A stretch of 64,000 nucleotides of DNA, taken from assembly GCF_003610915.1 (NCBI RefSeq), contig NZ_NSDJ01000001.1, positions 434,001 through 498,000 of the forward strand, given 5' to 3'. A model generated the notes under the pieces. It made no database searches and was not told the DNA's origin. It was given only the letters and a program-made list of their open reading frames with translations. Below are positions 26,708 through 36,862 of the stretch, piece by piece. Made by a program: the position numbers and the translations under genes. The stretch's first letter is position 1. Each line of letters begins with the position of its first letter. Source of the DNA: Rahnella variigena (GTDB lineage Bacteria; Pseudomonadota; Gammaproteobacteria; Enterobacterales; Enterobacteriaceae).

Positions 26708-28144
26708 TCAGGACATCAGGCGGTTATACAGGGTGAGATATTCCTGTGCAGCCACCTTCCAGCCAAAATCAATACCCATGGCGTGTTGTTGTACGTGTCG
26801 CCAGTGCTTAGGACGGCTCCACAAAACAAATGCGCGGCGGATCGCATTTCCGAGCGATTTCCCCGTTGCTTCTTCAAACACAAAACCACTGGCAGTTCCG
26901 TCGGCCAGATTTTCCAGCGCACAATCGACTACCGTGTCGGCCAGCCCGCCGGTACGACGTACCAGCGGCAAGGTGCCGTATTTGAGTCCGTAAAGTTGGG
27001 TTAATCCGCAGGGCTCGAAACGGCTCGGCACCATGATGACGTCCGCCCCGCCGATGATGCGGTGGGAAAACGCTTCGTGATAACCGAGCTGCACGCCGAC
27101 CTGCCCCGGATTGTCCGCCGCTGCCGCCAGGAATGCCTGTTGCAACACCGCGTCACCCGCGCCTAACAGCGCCAGCTGACCGCCGCGTTCGAGTAAATCC
27201 GGCAAGGCTTCAAGCACCAGATCCAGCCCTTTCTGGCTGGTCAGGCGGCTGACGACCGCGAAGACCAGACGCGAATCATCCACATCCAGCCCCATCGCCC
27301 GTTGCAGATAGGCTTTGTTGACCGCTTTGGATCGCAAATCATCAGCGTCGTAACGCGCCGACAGCAGCACGTCGTCGCGCGGCTGCCAGATGGCTTCATC
27401 GACGCCGTTAAGAATACCGGTCAGCCGCCCCTGCATTTCACGCTCCAGCAGCAGCGATTCCATGCCGTAACCAAACTCCGGCCGGGTAATCTCTTTGGCG
27501 TAGGTCGGGCTGACGGTGGTGACATGGTCGGAATAGAACAGACCGGCTTTCAGGAAAGAAATCTGGCCGTAGAATTCCAGCCCGTGCATCTGGAAGAATT
27601 CGCGCGGGATATAAAGTTCATCGAGATGATGTGCGAAGAACAGCCCCTGAAACGCCAGATTATGCACCGTAAACACGGTACGTACCGGCGCGTTTCGGGC
27701 GCGGATATAGGCGGAACACAGCCCGGCGTGCCAGTCGTGAGAATGGACGATATCCGGCTTCCAGTGCGGGTCAAAATTCAGTGCCAGCTCGCAGGCCATC
27801 CAGCTCAGCAACGCAAAGCGCAGATGGTTATCCGGGTAGGCAAAAGACGATTGATCGTGATACGGGCTGCCGGGGCGATCGTACAAACCGGGCACATCAA
27901 TCACATAAATACCCACGCCATCAAAGTAACCCAGTGAAAGGGTGACATGCCCGGCAAAGGTCGCCAGCGTGCCGATGACCTGCGTTTCTCCCAGTCCTTT
28001 TTTGACATCAGGAAAACCTGGAATGAGCACGCGGACATCCGCGCCCTCCGCAATCTGAGCGGCGGGCAGTGCACCGGCGACGTCAGCAAGGCCGCCCGTT
28101 TTTAACAGCGGAAACAGCTCGGAACAAACATGTAAAACCTGCAT
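26708..28144 (-). CDS. glgA: Glycogen synthase
   Basis: GT5 glucosyltransferase of 478 residues (E. coli 477) that adds glucose from ADP-glucose to growing alpha-1,4 chains. Seen: the ADP-glucose-binding loop [15 protein letters not shown] with Lys15, HDWHAGL near residue 140, and the C-terminal donor site [21 protein letters not shown]. It follows glgC after 71 bases that hold a stem-loop. Confidence 0.97.
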   Translation of the reverse strand: MQVLHVCSELFPLLKTGGLADVAGALPAAQIAEGADVRVLIPGFPDVKKGLGETQVIGTLATFAGHVTLSLGYFDGVGIYVIDVPGLYDRPGSPYHDQSSFAYPDNHLRFALLSWMACELALNFDPHWKPDIVHSHDWHAGLCSAYIRARNAPVRTVFTVHNLAFQGLFFAHHLDELYIPREFFQMHGLEFYGQISFLKAGLFYSDHVTTVSPTYAKEITRPEFGYGMESLLLEREMQGRLTGILNGVDEAIWQPRDDVLLSARYDADDLRSKAVNKAYLQRAMGLDVDDSRLVFAVVSRLTSQKGLDLVLEALPDLLERGGQLALLGAGDAVLQQAFLAAAADNPGQVGVQLGYHEAFSHRIIGGADVIMVPSRFEPCGLTQLYGLKYGTLPLVRRTGGLADTVVDCALENLADGTASGFVFEEATGKSLGNAIRRAFVLWSRPKHWRHVQQHAMGIDFGWKVAAQEYLTLYNRLMS

Positions 28145-28164
28145 TCGCGCTCCTGATTATCCCG

Positions 28165-28189
28165 GTCATCCCGGCAATACCGGGATGAC
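28165..28189. repeat. Intercistronic palindrome between glgC and glgA
   Basis: Perfect inverted repeat GTCATCCCGG-CAATA-CCGGGATGAC, 27 bases downstream of glgC in the transcribed direction and 21 bases upstream of glgA. It has no T run, so it is more likely an mRNA-stabilising or processing hairpin, or a REP-like element, than a terminator. It could make GlgC and GlgA levels differ. Confidence 0.7.
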
Positions 28190-28215
28190 GAAAAGTCGTG
28201 CTTTCTAATATCTGT

Positions 28216-29493
28216 TTATAGTTTCGCCAGCATCGCGCGCGTGACCAGCACCACGCCGCCTTCGGAACGATAGAACCGGCGGCTGTCTTCATCCGCGTTC
28301 TCGCCAATCACCATGCCTTCGGGGATCTGACAGGCGCGGTCGATGACGCATTTACGTAAGCGGCATGAACGCCCCACGTTCACATCCGGCAAAATAATCG
28401 TCGAATCAATGTTGCAGAAAGAGTTAACGCGTACCCGCGGGAACAGCACCGAATGCACCACCACTGAACCGGAGACAATCACGCCGCCAGCCACCAGCGA
28501 GTTCATGGTCATACCGTGGCTGCCTGAGCGATCCTGCACAAATTTGGCCGGTGGTAATGGCTCCATGTGCGTGCGGATCGGCCAGTCGCGGTCGTACATA
28601 TCCAGCTCCGGCGTGACTGACGCCAGATCCAGATTAGCGCGCCAGTAGGCGTCAAGCGTGCCGACATCACGCCAGTACGGCGGCGCGTCATCGTTTTGCG
28701 TTACGCAGGAAAGTCCGAACGGATGCGCACGGGCAACGCCCTGACGGGTCAGTTTCGGGATCAGGTCTTTGCCGAAATCATGGCTGGATTCCTCACTGGC
28801 CATGTCTTCTTCGAGCATACGAAACAGATAGTCCGCATTAAAAATGTAGATGCCCATGCTCGCCAGCGCCATATCGGGATTGCCGGGCATCGCTGGCGGG
28901 TCTTTCGGTTTTTCGACGAAACTGGTGATGTGATAATCCTCAGTGACGCCGATAACCCCGAACTCGCTGGCCTCAGCGCGCGGCACTTCCAGGCAGGCGA
29001 CGGTACATTCACCGCCCTTCTGCACGTGGTCGATCAGCATCCGCGAGTAGTCCATTTTGTAGATATGATCGCCCGCCAGGATCACCACAAATTCGGCGTT
29101 ATAGCGGCGGATAATATCCAGATTCTGATACACCGCATCGGCGGTGCCTTTGTACCAGTGCTCGGTGCTGTGGCGTTGCTGCGCGGGCAGTAAATCCACG
29201 AACTCGTTCATTTCTTCATTGAAGAAAGACCATCCGCGCTGAATATGCTGAACCAGCGTGTGCGACTGATATTGCGTAATGACACCGATGCGGCGAATGC
29301 CCGAGTTCAGGCAATTCGACAGGGCAAAATCAATGATGCGGAATTTCCCGCCGAAGTGGACGGCGGGTTTAGCCCGGGTTGCGGTCAAATCTTTCAGTCT
29401 TGAACCACGTCCCCCGGCAAGGATTAACGCCACGGATTTCAGCGGCAACTGTCGTGCCAGCATGACCGGGTCCCGGTTGTCTAATGTCGCCAT
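28216..29493 (-). CDS. glgC: Glucose-1-phosphate adenylyltransferase
   Basis: ADP-glucose pyrophosphorylase of 425 residues (E. coli 431), the controlled step of glycogen synthesis. Seen: the nucleotide loop [15 protein letters not shown] with the pyrophosphate-binding Arg, [18 protein letters not shown], and GTADAVYQN. The C-terminal part is the left-handed beta-helix. The start at 29493 ([12 protein letters not shown]) has AGGAG in front; the frame continues upstream to 29577 inside glgX. It lies 17 bases after the glgX stop. Confidence 0.97.
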   Translation of the reverse strand: MATLDNRDPVMLARQLPLKSVALILAGGRGSRLKDLTATRAKPAVHFGGKFRIIDFALSNCLNSGIRRIGVITQYQSHTLVQHIQRGWSFFNEEMNEFVDLLPAQQRHSTEHWYKGTADAVYQNLDIIRRYNAEFVVILAGDHIYKMDYSRMLIDHVQKGGECTVACLEVPRAEASEFGVIGVTEDYHITSFVEKPKDPPAMPGNPDMALASMGIYIFNADYLFRMLEEDMASEESSHDFGKDLIPKLTRQGVARAHPFGLSCVTQNDDAPPYWRDVGTLDAYWRANLDLASVTPELDMYDRDWPIRTHMEPLPPAKFVQDRSGSHGMTMNSLVAGGVIVSGSVVVHSVLFPRVRVNSFCNIDSTIILPDVNVGRSCRLRKCVIDRACQIPEGMVIGENADEDSRRFYRSEGGVVLVTRAMLAKL

Positions 29494-29510
29494 ATCTGAC
29501 TCCTTTGTTT

Positions 29511-31535
29511 TTATAATGACCGGCTCTGTGGAGTGAAATCTTGTAGGACACAGAGGGTTTTTGCTGCTGCCCGCCATTGCGAGCCTTCCATGACACGCCG
29601 GGGTTCCTCATCAAAAAGCACGCTGTTGAACGGTGCAACCGGCTGCCAGTTTCCCGGCGGCAGCTGCAAATCAACCTCGTGCAGCGAAGCATTGACTATA
29701 AGCAACCAGCGCTGAGACAGACAGATTTGCAGCCATTGCTGCGGCCCCTGTTCCCAGTCGCCGGGGCTCATCGGTTGCCCCTGTTGATTCAGCCATTGCA
29801 CATCTTCACTGCCTTCCTGCCACCAGCGGTTTTGCGTCAGTGCCGGAATTTTCCGGCGCAGGGCAATCAGCGCAGAGGTATAGGCCGTCAGGCTTTCATC
29901 GGCATTTTCCCAGTCGAGCCAGGTCAGCGGATTGTCCTGACAATAGGCGTTGTTGTTGCCCGACTGGCTGTTACCCTGCTCGTCACCGGCCAGCAACATC
30001 GGCGTGCCCTGTGACAGAAACAGAGTCGCCAGCAAAGCACGCTGACTGAGACGGCGCTGTTGCAGCACTTGTGCAGACGCCTCCAGCCCTTCTTCGCCGT
30101 GGTTTTGGCTGAAATTTTCATTGTGGCCATCGCGGTTTTCTTCGCCGTTGGCCTGGTTGTGTTTCTGGTTAAAACTCACGAGATCGCGCAGCGTGAAACC
30201 GTCGTGTGCCGTCAGCATATTTACGCTGGCCCAGGGTTCGCGCTTTGCGGGATTGAATTTGTCGGCGGAGGCTGCCAGACGTCCGGCAAACTGGCCGAGA
30301 GAAATATCGCCGTGCAGCCAGAACTGACGCATATCGTCGCGCCAGATATCGCTCCATTCAGCAAACGGGGGCGGGAAATTGCCGAGCTGATAGCCGCCGG
30401 TGCCGATATCCCAGGGTTCTGCAATCAGTTTGACCTGTGAGAGAACGGTATCCTGCTTAATGGCGTTGAACAGCGGCGATTGCGGGCTGAACTCCGGCGT
30501 TCTGCCAAGAACGGTGGCTAAATCAAAACGGAAGCCATCGACGTGACATTCACGCACCCAGTAATTCAGGCAGTCAATTGTCCAGGCGATGACTTCGTCG
30601 TCCATCAGGCGCAGCGTGTTGCCACAGCCGGTCATGTTGTTATCGGAACCGTCTTCGTTGAGCCAGTAATAACTGGCATTGTCGATGCCGCGAAACGAGA
30701 TAAACGGCCCGTCGATATCCAGCTCAGCACTGTGATTGAACACCACGTCGAGGATCACTTCGATACCGGCCTGATGCAGGGCTTTAACCGCCGATTTAAA
30801 CTCATTCAGCGCTGACACACCGCCCTGTCCGCTGGCATAACGCGGGTCCACGGCGCACGGCGCCAGCACGTTGTAGCCCCAGTAATTACTCAGCCCCAGT
30901 TTTTGCAAACGCGGCTCATCGGCATGATGTTGCACCGGCAAAAGCTCAATCGCCGTCACGCCCAGATGCTGTAAATACTCGAGCATGACCGGATGCGCCA
31001 GTCCGGCGTAGGTGCCGCGAATGGCCGCCGGAATACGCGGGTGCTGGCGGGTCAGGCCGCGTACATGCGCCTCGTAAATCACCGTTTCGCCCCAGGGTAT
31101 TGCGGGCGGTTTGTCATCGCCCCAGTCGAAATTCCCGGCGACGACGACAGATTTTGGCGCAACCACGGCGCTGTCTTTATCGTCCGGTGCGTCAGTGCCG
31201 CCGGTAAAGCGCGCATTGTCATGCAGCACACCGTCAATCGCCCGCGCACTCGGGTCAATCAGCACTTTTTTCGGGTTAAAGCGATGGCCATTTTTCGGGT
31301 CGAACGGTCCGTAAATGCGGTAACCGTAACGCTGTCCGGCTTTGGCGTCGGGCAGAAAACCGTGCCACAGATTGCCGGTGCGCCCCCGTAAAGGCAGGTG
31401 CTGCTCGCTGCCGGTCTCATCAAAAAGACATAATTCCACTTTCTCCGCATGCGCGGAGTACAGACAAAAATTGACGCCGTTATCTCTGAGATGCGCACCA
31501 AAAGGCGCGGGCTGACCGGTCGCGAGCTGTTTCAT
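29511..31535 (-). CDS. glgX: Glycogen debranching enzyme
   Basis: GH13 enzyme of 674 residues (E. coli 657) that hydrolyses alpha-1,6 branches of limit dextrins left by GlgP. An N-terminal CBM48 domain ([23 protein letters not shown] region, residues about 8-30) precedes the catalytic barrel with DVVFNHSAE, the nucleophile Asp in [11 protein letters not shown], the acid Glu in LIAEPWDIG and the TAHDGFTL motif. Its ATG shares one base with the glgB stop (TAATG), so translation is coupled. Confidence 0.96.
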   Translation of the reverse strand: MKQLATGQPAPFGAHLRDNGVNFCLYSAHAEKVELCLFDETGSEQHLPLRGRTGNLWHGFLPDAKAGQRYGYRIYGPFDPKNGHRFNPKKVLIDPSARAIDGVLHDNARFTGGTDAPDDKDSAVVAPKSVVVAGNFDWGDDKPPAIPWGETVIYEAHVRGLTRQHPRIPAAIRGTYAGLAHPVMLEYLQHLGVTAIELLPVQHHADEPRLQKLGLSNYWGYNVLAPCAVDPRYASGQGGVSALNEFKSAVKALHQAGIEVILDVVFNHSAELDIDGPFISFRGIDNASYYWLNEDGSDNNMTGCGNTLRLMDDEVIAWTIDCLNYWVRECHVDGFRFDLATVLGRTPEFSPQSPLFNAIKQDTVLSQVKLIAEPWDIGTGGYQLGNFPPPFAEWSDIWRDDMRQFWLHGDISLGQFAGRLAASADKFNPAKREPWASVNMLTAHDGFTLRDLVSFNQKHNQANGEENRDGHNENFSQNHGEEGLEASAQVLQQRRLSQRALLATLFLSQGTPMLLAGDEQGNSQSGNNNAYCQDNPLTWLDWENADESLTAYTSALIALRRKIPALTQNRWWQEGSEDVQWLNQQGQPMSPGDWEQGPQQWLQICLSQRWLLIVNASLHEVDLQLPPGNWQPVAPFNSVLFDEEPRRVMEGSQWRAAAKTLCVLQDFTPQSRSL

Positions 31536-33718
31536 TACGCCTCCCTTCGCAAATAGACCGTCGCCAGCGGCGGGATCGTTACGCTGATGGAATGTTCACG
31601 CTGATGATGACCGGTGTTTTCGCTGTAAACGTCGCAGCCGTTGCCGACATTGCTGCCACGGTAGAAATGCGAATCGGTGTTAAGAATTTCGCGGTAACGG
31701 CCAGGGCGGCTAATGCCGATGCGATAGTGCTCACGGGGCACCGGCGTGAAATTGCTGATAACGATGATTTCACCGCCGTTTTCGTCGCGACGTGCAAAGG
31801 CGAAAATAGAGTTTTCATGGTCATCGACCACCAGCCATTCAAAGCCACGCGGGTTGTAATCCAGTTCATACAGCGGTGCGTTGGCCTGATACGTCAGGTT
31901 CAGGTCGCGCACCAGATGCTGTACGCCGCTGTGCCAGCCGGTCGCGTCGTCCAGCAGATGCCAGTCGAGGCTGGCGTCGAAATTCCACTCGCGCCCCTGC
32001 GCAAATTCACCGCCCATAAACAGCAGTTTTTTGCCCGGATGTGCCCACATAAAGCCGTAATAAGCGCGCAGGTTGGCAAACTTCTGCCAGACGTCGCCGG
32101 GCATTTTATCCAGCAGGGATTTTTTACCGTGTACCACTTCATCGTGCGAAAGCGGCAGCATGAAGTTCTCGCTGTAGGCGTAAAGTACGCCGAACGTCAT
32201 GAGATTGTGGTGGTATTTGCGGTGAACCGGATCGAGCTGCATATAGGTCAGCGAGTCGTGCATCCAGCCCAGATTCCATTTGTAATGGAAGCCCAGTCCG
32301 TTCGCGTCCGGCGGCATGGTGACGCCCGGATAATCAGTCGATTCTTCGGCCAGCGTCACTGCGCCGCCGAGTTCCTTGCCAATCGTATGGTTGGTGTATT
32401 TCAGGAAAGAAATGGCTTCGAGGTTTTCACGGCCGCCGTAATAATTGGGGATCCACTCGCCGGCTTTACGGCTGTAATCGCGGTAAATCATCGACGCCAC
32501 GGCATCAACGCGCAGACCGTCAATGCCGAAGCGTTCAATCCAGTAAAAACCATTGCCGGCCAGATAGTTACGCACTTCATGGCGGCCATAGTTATAAATC
32601 AGCGTGTTCCAGTCCTGATGATAACCTTCGCGCGGATCGGCATATTCGTACAGCGCGGTGCCGTCGAACTGCGCCAGCCCGTAGGCATCGCTCGGGAAAT
32701 GCCCCGGCACCCAGTCGAGGATCACATTCAGACCGGCGTTATGCGCGGCATCGATAAAGGCTTTGAACTCCATCGGCGTGCCGAAACGACGGGTCGGCGC
32801 GTACATACCCAGCGGCTGATAACCCCAGCTACCGTCGAACGGATGCTCGTTGACCGGCATCAGTTCGATATGCGTGAAGCCCATCCATTTGGCATAGGAC
32901 ACTAACTGCTCGGCCAGCTCGCCATAGCTGAGCCAGAAATTGTCATCGGTATGACGACGCCAGGAACCCAGATGCACTTCATAGACAGAAACGGGCTGAT
33001 TCAGCGCATTTGCTTTCTTTCTGCTTTCTGAATGCGGCACAACATCCGGTAATTTACGCACGCACGAGGCGGTGTCCGGACGCATCTGCGCCTCAAAGGC
33101 ATAAGGATCGGCACGCAGACTGACATTGCCACGGCAGTCGATAATTTCAAATTTATACAGCTGACCTTCGCGGACGGCAGGAATGAATAATTCCCAGATG
33201 CCGTTTTCACGGCGCTGACGCATCGGGTGACGGCGGCCATCCCAGAAGTTGAATTCACCCACCACGGAAATCCGGGTGGCATTCGGTGCCCAGACCGCGA
33301 AACTGACGCCTTCGACATCGTCCAGCGTTTGCGGATGCGCACCGAGTTTCTCATACGGCCGCAGATGCGTGCCTTCTGCCAGCAGCCAGATATCCAGCTC
33401 CTGCAACAACGTGCCGAACCGGTACGGGTCGTCAATCACATGGCGATCCTCGCCCCAGCGGACTTCCAGCTTGTAACGGAACGCATTTTTACGACGTGGG
33501 ATCAGGCCGACAAAGAAACCGCGCTCGTCATAACGGCGCAGTTCTGCCACCTGCTTGCCTTTTTCTACATCAATAACCCAGACCTGATCGGCATCCGGCA
33601 ACAGGGCACGTACTTCCAGCCCGGCAGCGACAGAATGCATTCCCAAAAGAGAAAAAGGATCAGCGTAGTGGCCAGATATAATTTGATTAATGACGTGCTG
33701 ATCGGGAAGTACAGACAT
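31535..33718 (-). CDS. glgB: 1,4-alpha-glucan branching enzyme
   Basis: GH13 branching enzyme of 727 residues (E. coli 728) that cuts alpha-1,4 chains and rejoins them by alpha-1,6 bonds. N-terminal CBM48 domains ([19 protein letters not shown] near residue 140) precede the catalytic part with DWVPGHFP, the nucleophile in [12 protein letters not shown], the acid in [10 protein letters not shown] and [10 protein letters not shown]. First gene of glgBXCAP; the whole operon has minimal spacing. Confidence 0.97.
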   Translation of the reverse strand: MSVLPDQHVINQIISGHYADPFSLLGMHSVAAGLEVRALLPDADQVWVIDVEKGKQVAELRRYDERGFFVGLIPRRKNAFRYKLEVRWGEDRHVIDDPYRFGTLLQELDIWLLAEGTHLRPYEKLGAHPQTLDDVEGVSFAVWAPNATRISVVGEFNFWDGRRHPMRQRRENGIWELFIPAVREGQLYKFEIIDCRGNVSLRADPYAFEAQMRPDTASCVRKLPDVVPHSESRKKANALNQPVSVYEVHLGSWRRHTDDNFWLSYGELAEQLVSYAKWMGFTHIELMPVNEHPFDGSWGYQPLGMYAPTRRFGTPMEFKAFIDAAHNAGLNVILDWVPGHFPSDAYGLAQFDGTALYEYADPREGYHQDWNTLIYNYGRHEVRNYLAGNGFYWIERFGIDGLRVDAVASMIYRDYSRKAGEWIPNYYGGRENLEAISFLKYTNHTIGKELGGAVTLAEESTDYPGVTMPPDANGLGFHYKWNLGWMHDSLTYMQLDPVHRKYHHNLMTFGVLYAYSENFMLPLSHDEVVHGKKSLLDKMPGDVWQKFANLRAYYGFMWAHPGKKLLFMGGEFAQGREWNFDASLDWHLLDDATGWHSGVQHLVRDLNLTYQANAPLYELDYNPRGFEWLVVDDHENSIFAFARRDENGGEIIVISNFTPVPREHYRIGISRPGRYREILNTDSHFYRGSNVGNGCDVYSENTGHHQREHSISVTIPPLATVYLRREA

Positions 33719-34058
33719 GCATTTCGTCCTATGATTAATTAAATCAATAAATCAAATAAAATCATTCAGATATTCAATACGACCGTAAGTTAAGTGTGCT
33801 CCCCTTTTTATCGTTGCATTGTGATCTGGCGGTACTTCAGTTTTGCCAAAAAATGCGCCAGTGCGTCTGTGTTCACAATTTCCAAATAAGTCTCTAATTC
33901 CGCTTCTCAAAAAGGCAGAGCTCTTCTACTAAGCATAGACAAAGATTAAAAAAGGCAGGGCGTTAAGGAGTTCAAATATGGACAAATTTTTGAAAAAGAA
34001 AAATACAGTAAAAAGCGCTGCGGACGGGGAGAGAAATGGCGGAAGTTATTGAAGGCTT
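33719..34058. other. glgB upstream region
   Basis: About 340 bases, AT-rich, between the glgB start and the asd terminator. It must hold the glgBXCAP promoter on the minus strand; I could not place -35/-10 hexamers with confidence. A short plus-strand open frame with a good ribosome site lies at 33978-34052. Confidence 0.4.
33978..34052 (+). CDS. Possible small protein of 24 residues
   Basis: ATG at 33978 preceded by AAGGAG seven bases upstream; the product MDKFLKKKNTVKSAADGERN plus GGSY is short and basic. The stop is followed by the hairpin at 34068-34090, which acts as terminator on the other strand. There is no known homologue I recognise. The ribosome site and spacing are the only support, so it may be chance. 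Confidence 0.3.
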   Translation: MDKFLKKKNTVKSAADGERNGGSY

Positions 34059-34091
34059 AAATAAAAACGGGACACCGTGCTGATGTCCCGC
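34059..34091 (-). terminator. Rho-independent terminator of asd
   Basis: Read on the minus strand: stem CGGGACA / TGTCCCG (34084-34090 and 34068-34074) followed by TTTTTATTT, 40 bases after the asd stop codon. Confidence 0.8.
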
Positions 34092-34130
34092 GGGGGAAAT
34101 ATTTACAAAGAAAACAGGGCAGTTTTCACC

Positions 34131-35234
34131 TTACAAAAGGATGCGCAGCATACGGCGTAAAGGCTCTGCCGCGCCCCACAGCAGCTGGTCACCGACGGTG
34201 AACGCCGACAGATATTGCGGCCCCATATTCAGTTTACGCAGACGGCCAACCGGCGTGTTCATGGTGCCGGTTACCGCCGCTGGGGTCAGTTCGCGCATCG
34301 ACAGTTCACGGTCATTCGGGATCACGCGAACCCAGTCATTGTGCGATGCCAGCATCTGTTCGATTTCTGGAATCGACACGTCTTTTTTCAGCTTCAGGGT
34401 GAATGCCTGGCTGTGGCAGCGCAGCGCGCCGATACGGACACACAGGCCATCCACCGGAATAATGCTGGAAGTGCCGAGAATTTTGTTGGTTTCCGCCTGA
34501 CCTTTCCACTCTTCTTTGGTCTGGCCGTTATCGAGCTGTTTGTCGATCCACGGGATCAGACCGCCTGCCAGCGGAACACCGAAGTTATCGGTCGGCAATG
34601 TGCCGCTGCGGGTCAGCGCAGTGACGTTACGTTCGATATCCAGAATCGCCGATGCCGGGTTTTCCAGCTCTTTCGCCACGCTGTTATGCAGCATGCCCAT
34701 CTGGGTCAGCAGTTCACGCATGTGACGCGCGCCGCCGCCGGATGCCGCCTGATAGGTGGCGACAGATGCCCATTCGATAAGGTCATTGGCGAACAGGCCG
34801 CCGAGCGACATCAGCATCAGGCTGACGGTACAGTTACCGCCCACAAAGGTTTTGATACCTTTGTCGATACCCTGATGGATCACGGCGCTGTTGACCGGGT
34901 CGAGGATGATTATCGCGTCATCTTCCATTCTCAGAGAGGAAGCTGCGTCAATCCAGTAGCCGGACCAACCGATTTCACGCAGCTTAGGATAGATTTCATT
35001 GGTATAATCGCCGCCCTGACAGGTGATGATAATGTCCAGCGCACTCAGTGCGTCCAGATCATAGGCATCCTGCAAGGTCCCAGACTGACCCGTGAAAGAA
35101 GGCGCGGCCTGACCGTGCTGAGAGGTGGAGAAGAATACCGGACGGATAGCGTCGAAATCGCGTTCTTCAATCATGCGTTGCATGAGTACAGAACCAACCA
35201 TTCCACGCCAGCCAACGAAACCTACATTTTTCAT
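34131..35234 (-). CDS. asd: Aspartate-semialdehyde dehydrogenase
   Basis: Dehydrogenase of 367 residues, the same length as E. coli Asd. It reduces aspartyl phosphate to aspartate semialdehyde with NADPH, feeding diaminopimelate, lysine, threonine and methionine synthesis. Seen: the NADP loop [15 protein letters not shown], the active-site Cys135 in GGNCTVSLM, and [12 protein letters not shown]. The start at 35234 ([11 protein letters not shown]) is the family start; the frame runs open upstream to 35348 without support. Divergent from yhgN. Confidence 0.97.
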   Translation of the reverse strand: MKNVGFVGWRGMVGSVLMQRMIEERDFDAIRPVFFSTSQHGQAAPSFTGQSGTLQDAYDLDALSALDIIITCQGGDYTNEIYPKLREIGWSGYWIDAASSLRMEDDAIIILDPVNSAVIHQGIDKGIKTFVGGNCTVSLMLMSLGGLFANDLIEWASVATYQAASGGGARHMRELLTQMGMLHNSVAKELENPASAILDIERNVTALTRSGTLPTDNFGVPLAGGLIPWIDKQLDNGQTKEEWKGQAETNKILGTSSIIPVDGLCVRIGALRCHSQAFTLKLKKDVSIPEIEQMLASHNDWVRVIPNDRELSMRELTPAAVTGTMNTPVGRLRKLNMGPQYLSAFTVGDQLLWGAAEPLRRMLRILL

Positions 35235-35444
35235 AATATCTGTCCTGCCCTGAGGGTGATAACTGCTTAAAACAGCCTGAACGCGCGTTTGCACTAAGCG
35301 AGTGCCTGTTTTGATGCACTGTGCCCCGTTAACGCGCGGGTCTACCACCTTACAAAATGTAGTAGAAGTGGCAAGTGAATTTAATCAATAGTGCAGCCTT
35401 TAATAGCAGCGCAACTTATAACAGGCATTTTTTCTGAGGTAGTT

Positions 35445-36038
35445 ATGACCGAAATGATTTCAGCAACCATTTTGCTGTTTTTAATTATGGATCCGCTGGG
35501 CAACTTACCGATTTTTATGTCGGTCTTAAAACATCTCGACCCGAAACGTCGCAGAGTGGTGCTGATCCGCGAAATGCTGATCGCGCTTATCCTGATGCTG
35601 ATTTTCCTGTTCGCCGGTGAAAAAATCCTGTCGTTCCTGAATCTGCGCACCGAAACCGTGTCGATTTCCGGCGGTATCATTCTGTTCCTGATTGCTATCA
35701 AAATGATTTTCCCGTCGGAAGAGAAAAGCAGCAGCGGCCTGCCTGCCGGTGAAGAACCCTTCCTCGTGCCGATGGCGATCCCGCTGGTGGCCGGTCCGTC
35801 GATTCTCGCCACGCTGATGCTGCTTTCGCACCAGTATCCGAATCAGATGAGCCATTTAACGCTGGCCCTGTTCATCGCCTGGGGCCTGTCGATGGCCATT
35901 CTTCTACTGTCGAATTTGTTCCTGCGACTGCTCGGCGACAAAGGCGTCAGCGCCCTCGAACGCCTGATGGGCCTGATTCTGGTCATGCTCTCGACGCAGA
36001 TGTTCCTCGATGGAATCAGGGCGTATTTGAAGATTTAG
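35445..36038 (+). CDS. yhgN: MarC/UPF0056 family inner-membrane protein YhgN
   Basis: Membrane protein of 197 residues, the same length as E. coli YhgN, with about six membrane segments. The MarC family hallmark is LIMDPLGNLPIFM near residue 13, and GLPAGEEPFLVPMAIPLVAGPS near residue 115 (given here as the GEEPF..P.AIPLVAGPS region). The start at 35445 has GAGG eight bases upstream. The family is thought to transport a small solute, but no substrate is proved. Next to asd as in E. coli. Confidence 0.92.
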   Translation: MTEMISATILLFLIMDPLGNLPIFMSVLKHLDPKRRRVVLIREMLIALILMLIFLFAGEKILSFLNLRTETVSISGGIILFLIAIKMIFPSEEKSSSGLPAGEEPFLVPMAIPLVAGPSILATLMLLSHQYPNQMSHLTLALFIAWGLSMAILLLSNLFLRLLGDKGVSALERLMGLILVMLSTQMFLDGIRAYLKI

Positions 36039-36056
36039 TGGGTTATTAAATAGACA

Positions 36057-36080
36057 AAATATACCTACTTGGGTATATTT
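36057..36080. promoter_or_regulatory. Palindromic operator of the toxin-antitoxin unit
   Basis: Inverted repeat AAATATACC (36057-36065) and GGTATATTT (36072-36080) with a 6-base spacer, 28 bases before the toxin start. The site overlaps likely promoter sequence and fits autorepression by the antitoxin. Confidence 0.7.
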
Positions 36081-36108
36081 GATTTGATGTTCACGGAAGA
36101 GAACTCAT

Positions 36109-36462
36109 ATGAAAACGCTTTACTGGATTGGAAGCAGCAGAAAGGATTTGGCTTCATTGCCGGAAGATATTCAGGATTCTTTCGGATATGCACTTCATCT
36201 TGCGCAGACTGGCAGTAAACATAGTCACGCAAAACCTCTGAAGGGCTACAAAGGTGCCGGCGTTCTGGAAGTGGTGGAAGACTATATCGGTGATACCTAT
36301 CGCGCGGTTTACACAGTAAAAATAGCCGCTGCGGTTTATGTCCTTCACGTGTTTCAGAAGAAATCCTCCAGTGGAATTTCAACGCCAAAACCCGATATTG
36401 AAAAGATAAACGCACGTCTGAAAATTGCTGAAACTCATGCAAGAGGACTGGAATATGAATAA
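36109..36462 (+). CDS. HigB/Gp49-like (DUF891) toxin
   Basis: RelE-superfamily protein of 117 residues of the phage Gp49-like type. Seen: SRKDLASLPEDIQDSFGYAL at the N-terminus, AKPLKGYKGAGVLEVVEDY in the middle and the C-terminal strand YRAVYTVKIAAAVYVLHVFQKKS with basic residues typical of ribosome-dependent mRNA interferases. The toxin gene comes before the antitoxin gene, the usual HigBA order, and their frames overlap by 8 bases. The activity is inferred from the family. Confidence 0.82.
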   Translation: MKTLYWIGSSRKDLASLPEDIQDSFGYALHLAQTGSKHSHAKPLKGYKGAGVLEVVEDYIGDTYRAVYTVKIAAAVYVLHVFQKKSSSGISTPKPDIEKINARLKIAETHARGLEYE

Positions 36463-36784
36463 AGATAGCGAAGTTCTAATCGAGACCAGCAGCGGAAATG
36501 TATACGCCGATTTGGGCTTACCCGATGCTCAGGAAATGCTGGTCAAAGCTCAGCTTGCTCAGAAGATCAGCGAGCTGATGCAAAACCGACGCTTAACACA
36601 GGTTGCTGCCGCTAAGCTTTTCGGTATGACCCAGCCAAAGGTATCAGCTTTGCTTCGCGGACAATTTCGTGGGATCAGCGAAGCCAAGATGATTGATTGC
36701 CTGAATAAACTGGGCCGGGATGTAGAAATTGTTATCGCCGAATCCCGTCAGCAGACAGGTTCGCTCAGAGTTGTCTTTGCGTAA
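36455..36784 (+). CDS. HigA-like antitoxin with helix-turn-helix
   Basis: DNA-binding protein of 109 residues. The helix-turn-helix is in LTQVAAAKLFGMTQPKVSALL (key TQVAAAKLFGMTQPKVSAL, about residues 48-66), then ISEAKMIDCLNKLGRDVEIVI, the HTH_37 pattern of antitoxins partnered with Gp49-like toxins. The start at 36455 has AGAGGA upstream; an in-frame ATG at 36425 lies deeper in the toxin gene with no ribosome site. It should neutralise the toxin and bind the palindrome at 36057-36080. Confidence 0.82.
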   Translation: MNKDSEVLIETSSGNVYADLGLPDAQEMLVKAQLAQKISELMQNRRLTQVAAAKLFGMTQPKVSALLRGQFRGISEAKMIDCLNKLGRDVEIVIAESRQQTGSLRVVFA

Positions 36785-36814
36785 AAACTGTTGAAAGCCA
36801 TAAATATGAAAACG

Positions 36815-36845
36815 AAAAAGGCGAGCCACGCGGCTCGCCTTTTTT
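36815..36845. terminator. Bidirectional terminator between antitoxin and gntT
   Basis: AAAAAGGCGAGCC-ACGC-GGCTCGCCTTTTT: an 8-base G/C-rich stem flanked by A and T runs, placed between the convergent ends of the antitoxin gene (36784) and the permease gene (36863). It can serve both strands. Confidence 0.92.
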
Positions 36846-36862
36846 ATGCTAACAATCTGTCG

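Noticed and set aside
31592..32905. Plus-strand open frame of 437 codons opposite glgB
   Set aside because: It mirrors the codon pattern of glgB, has no ribosome site and shows no recognisable domain; glgB itself is complete with all catalytic motifs.
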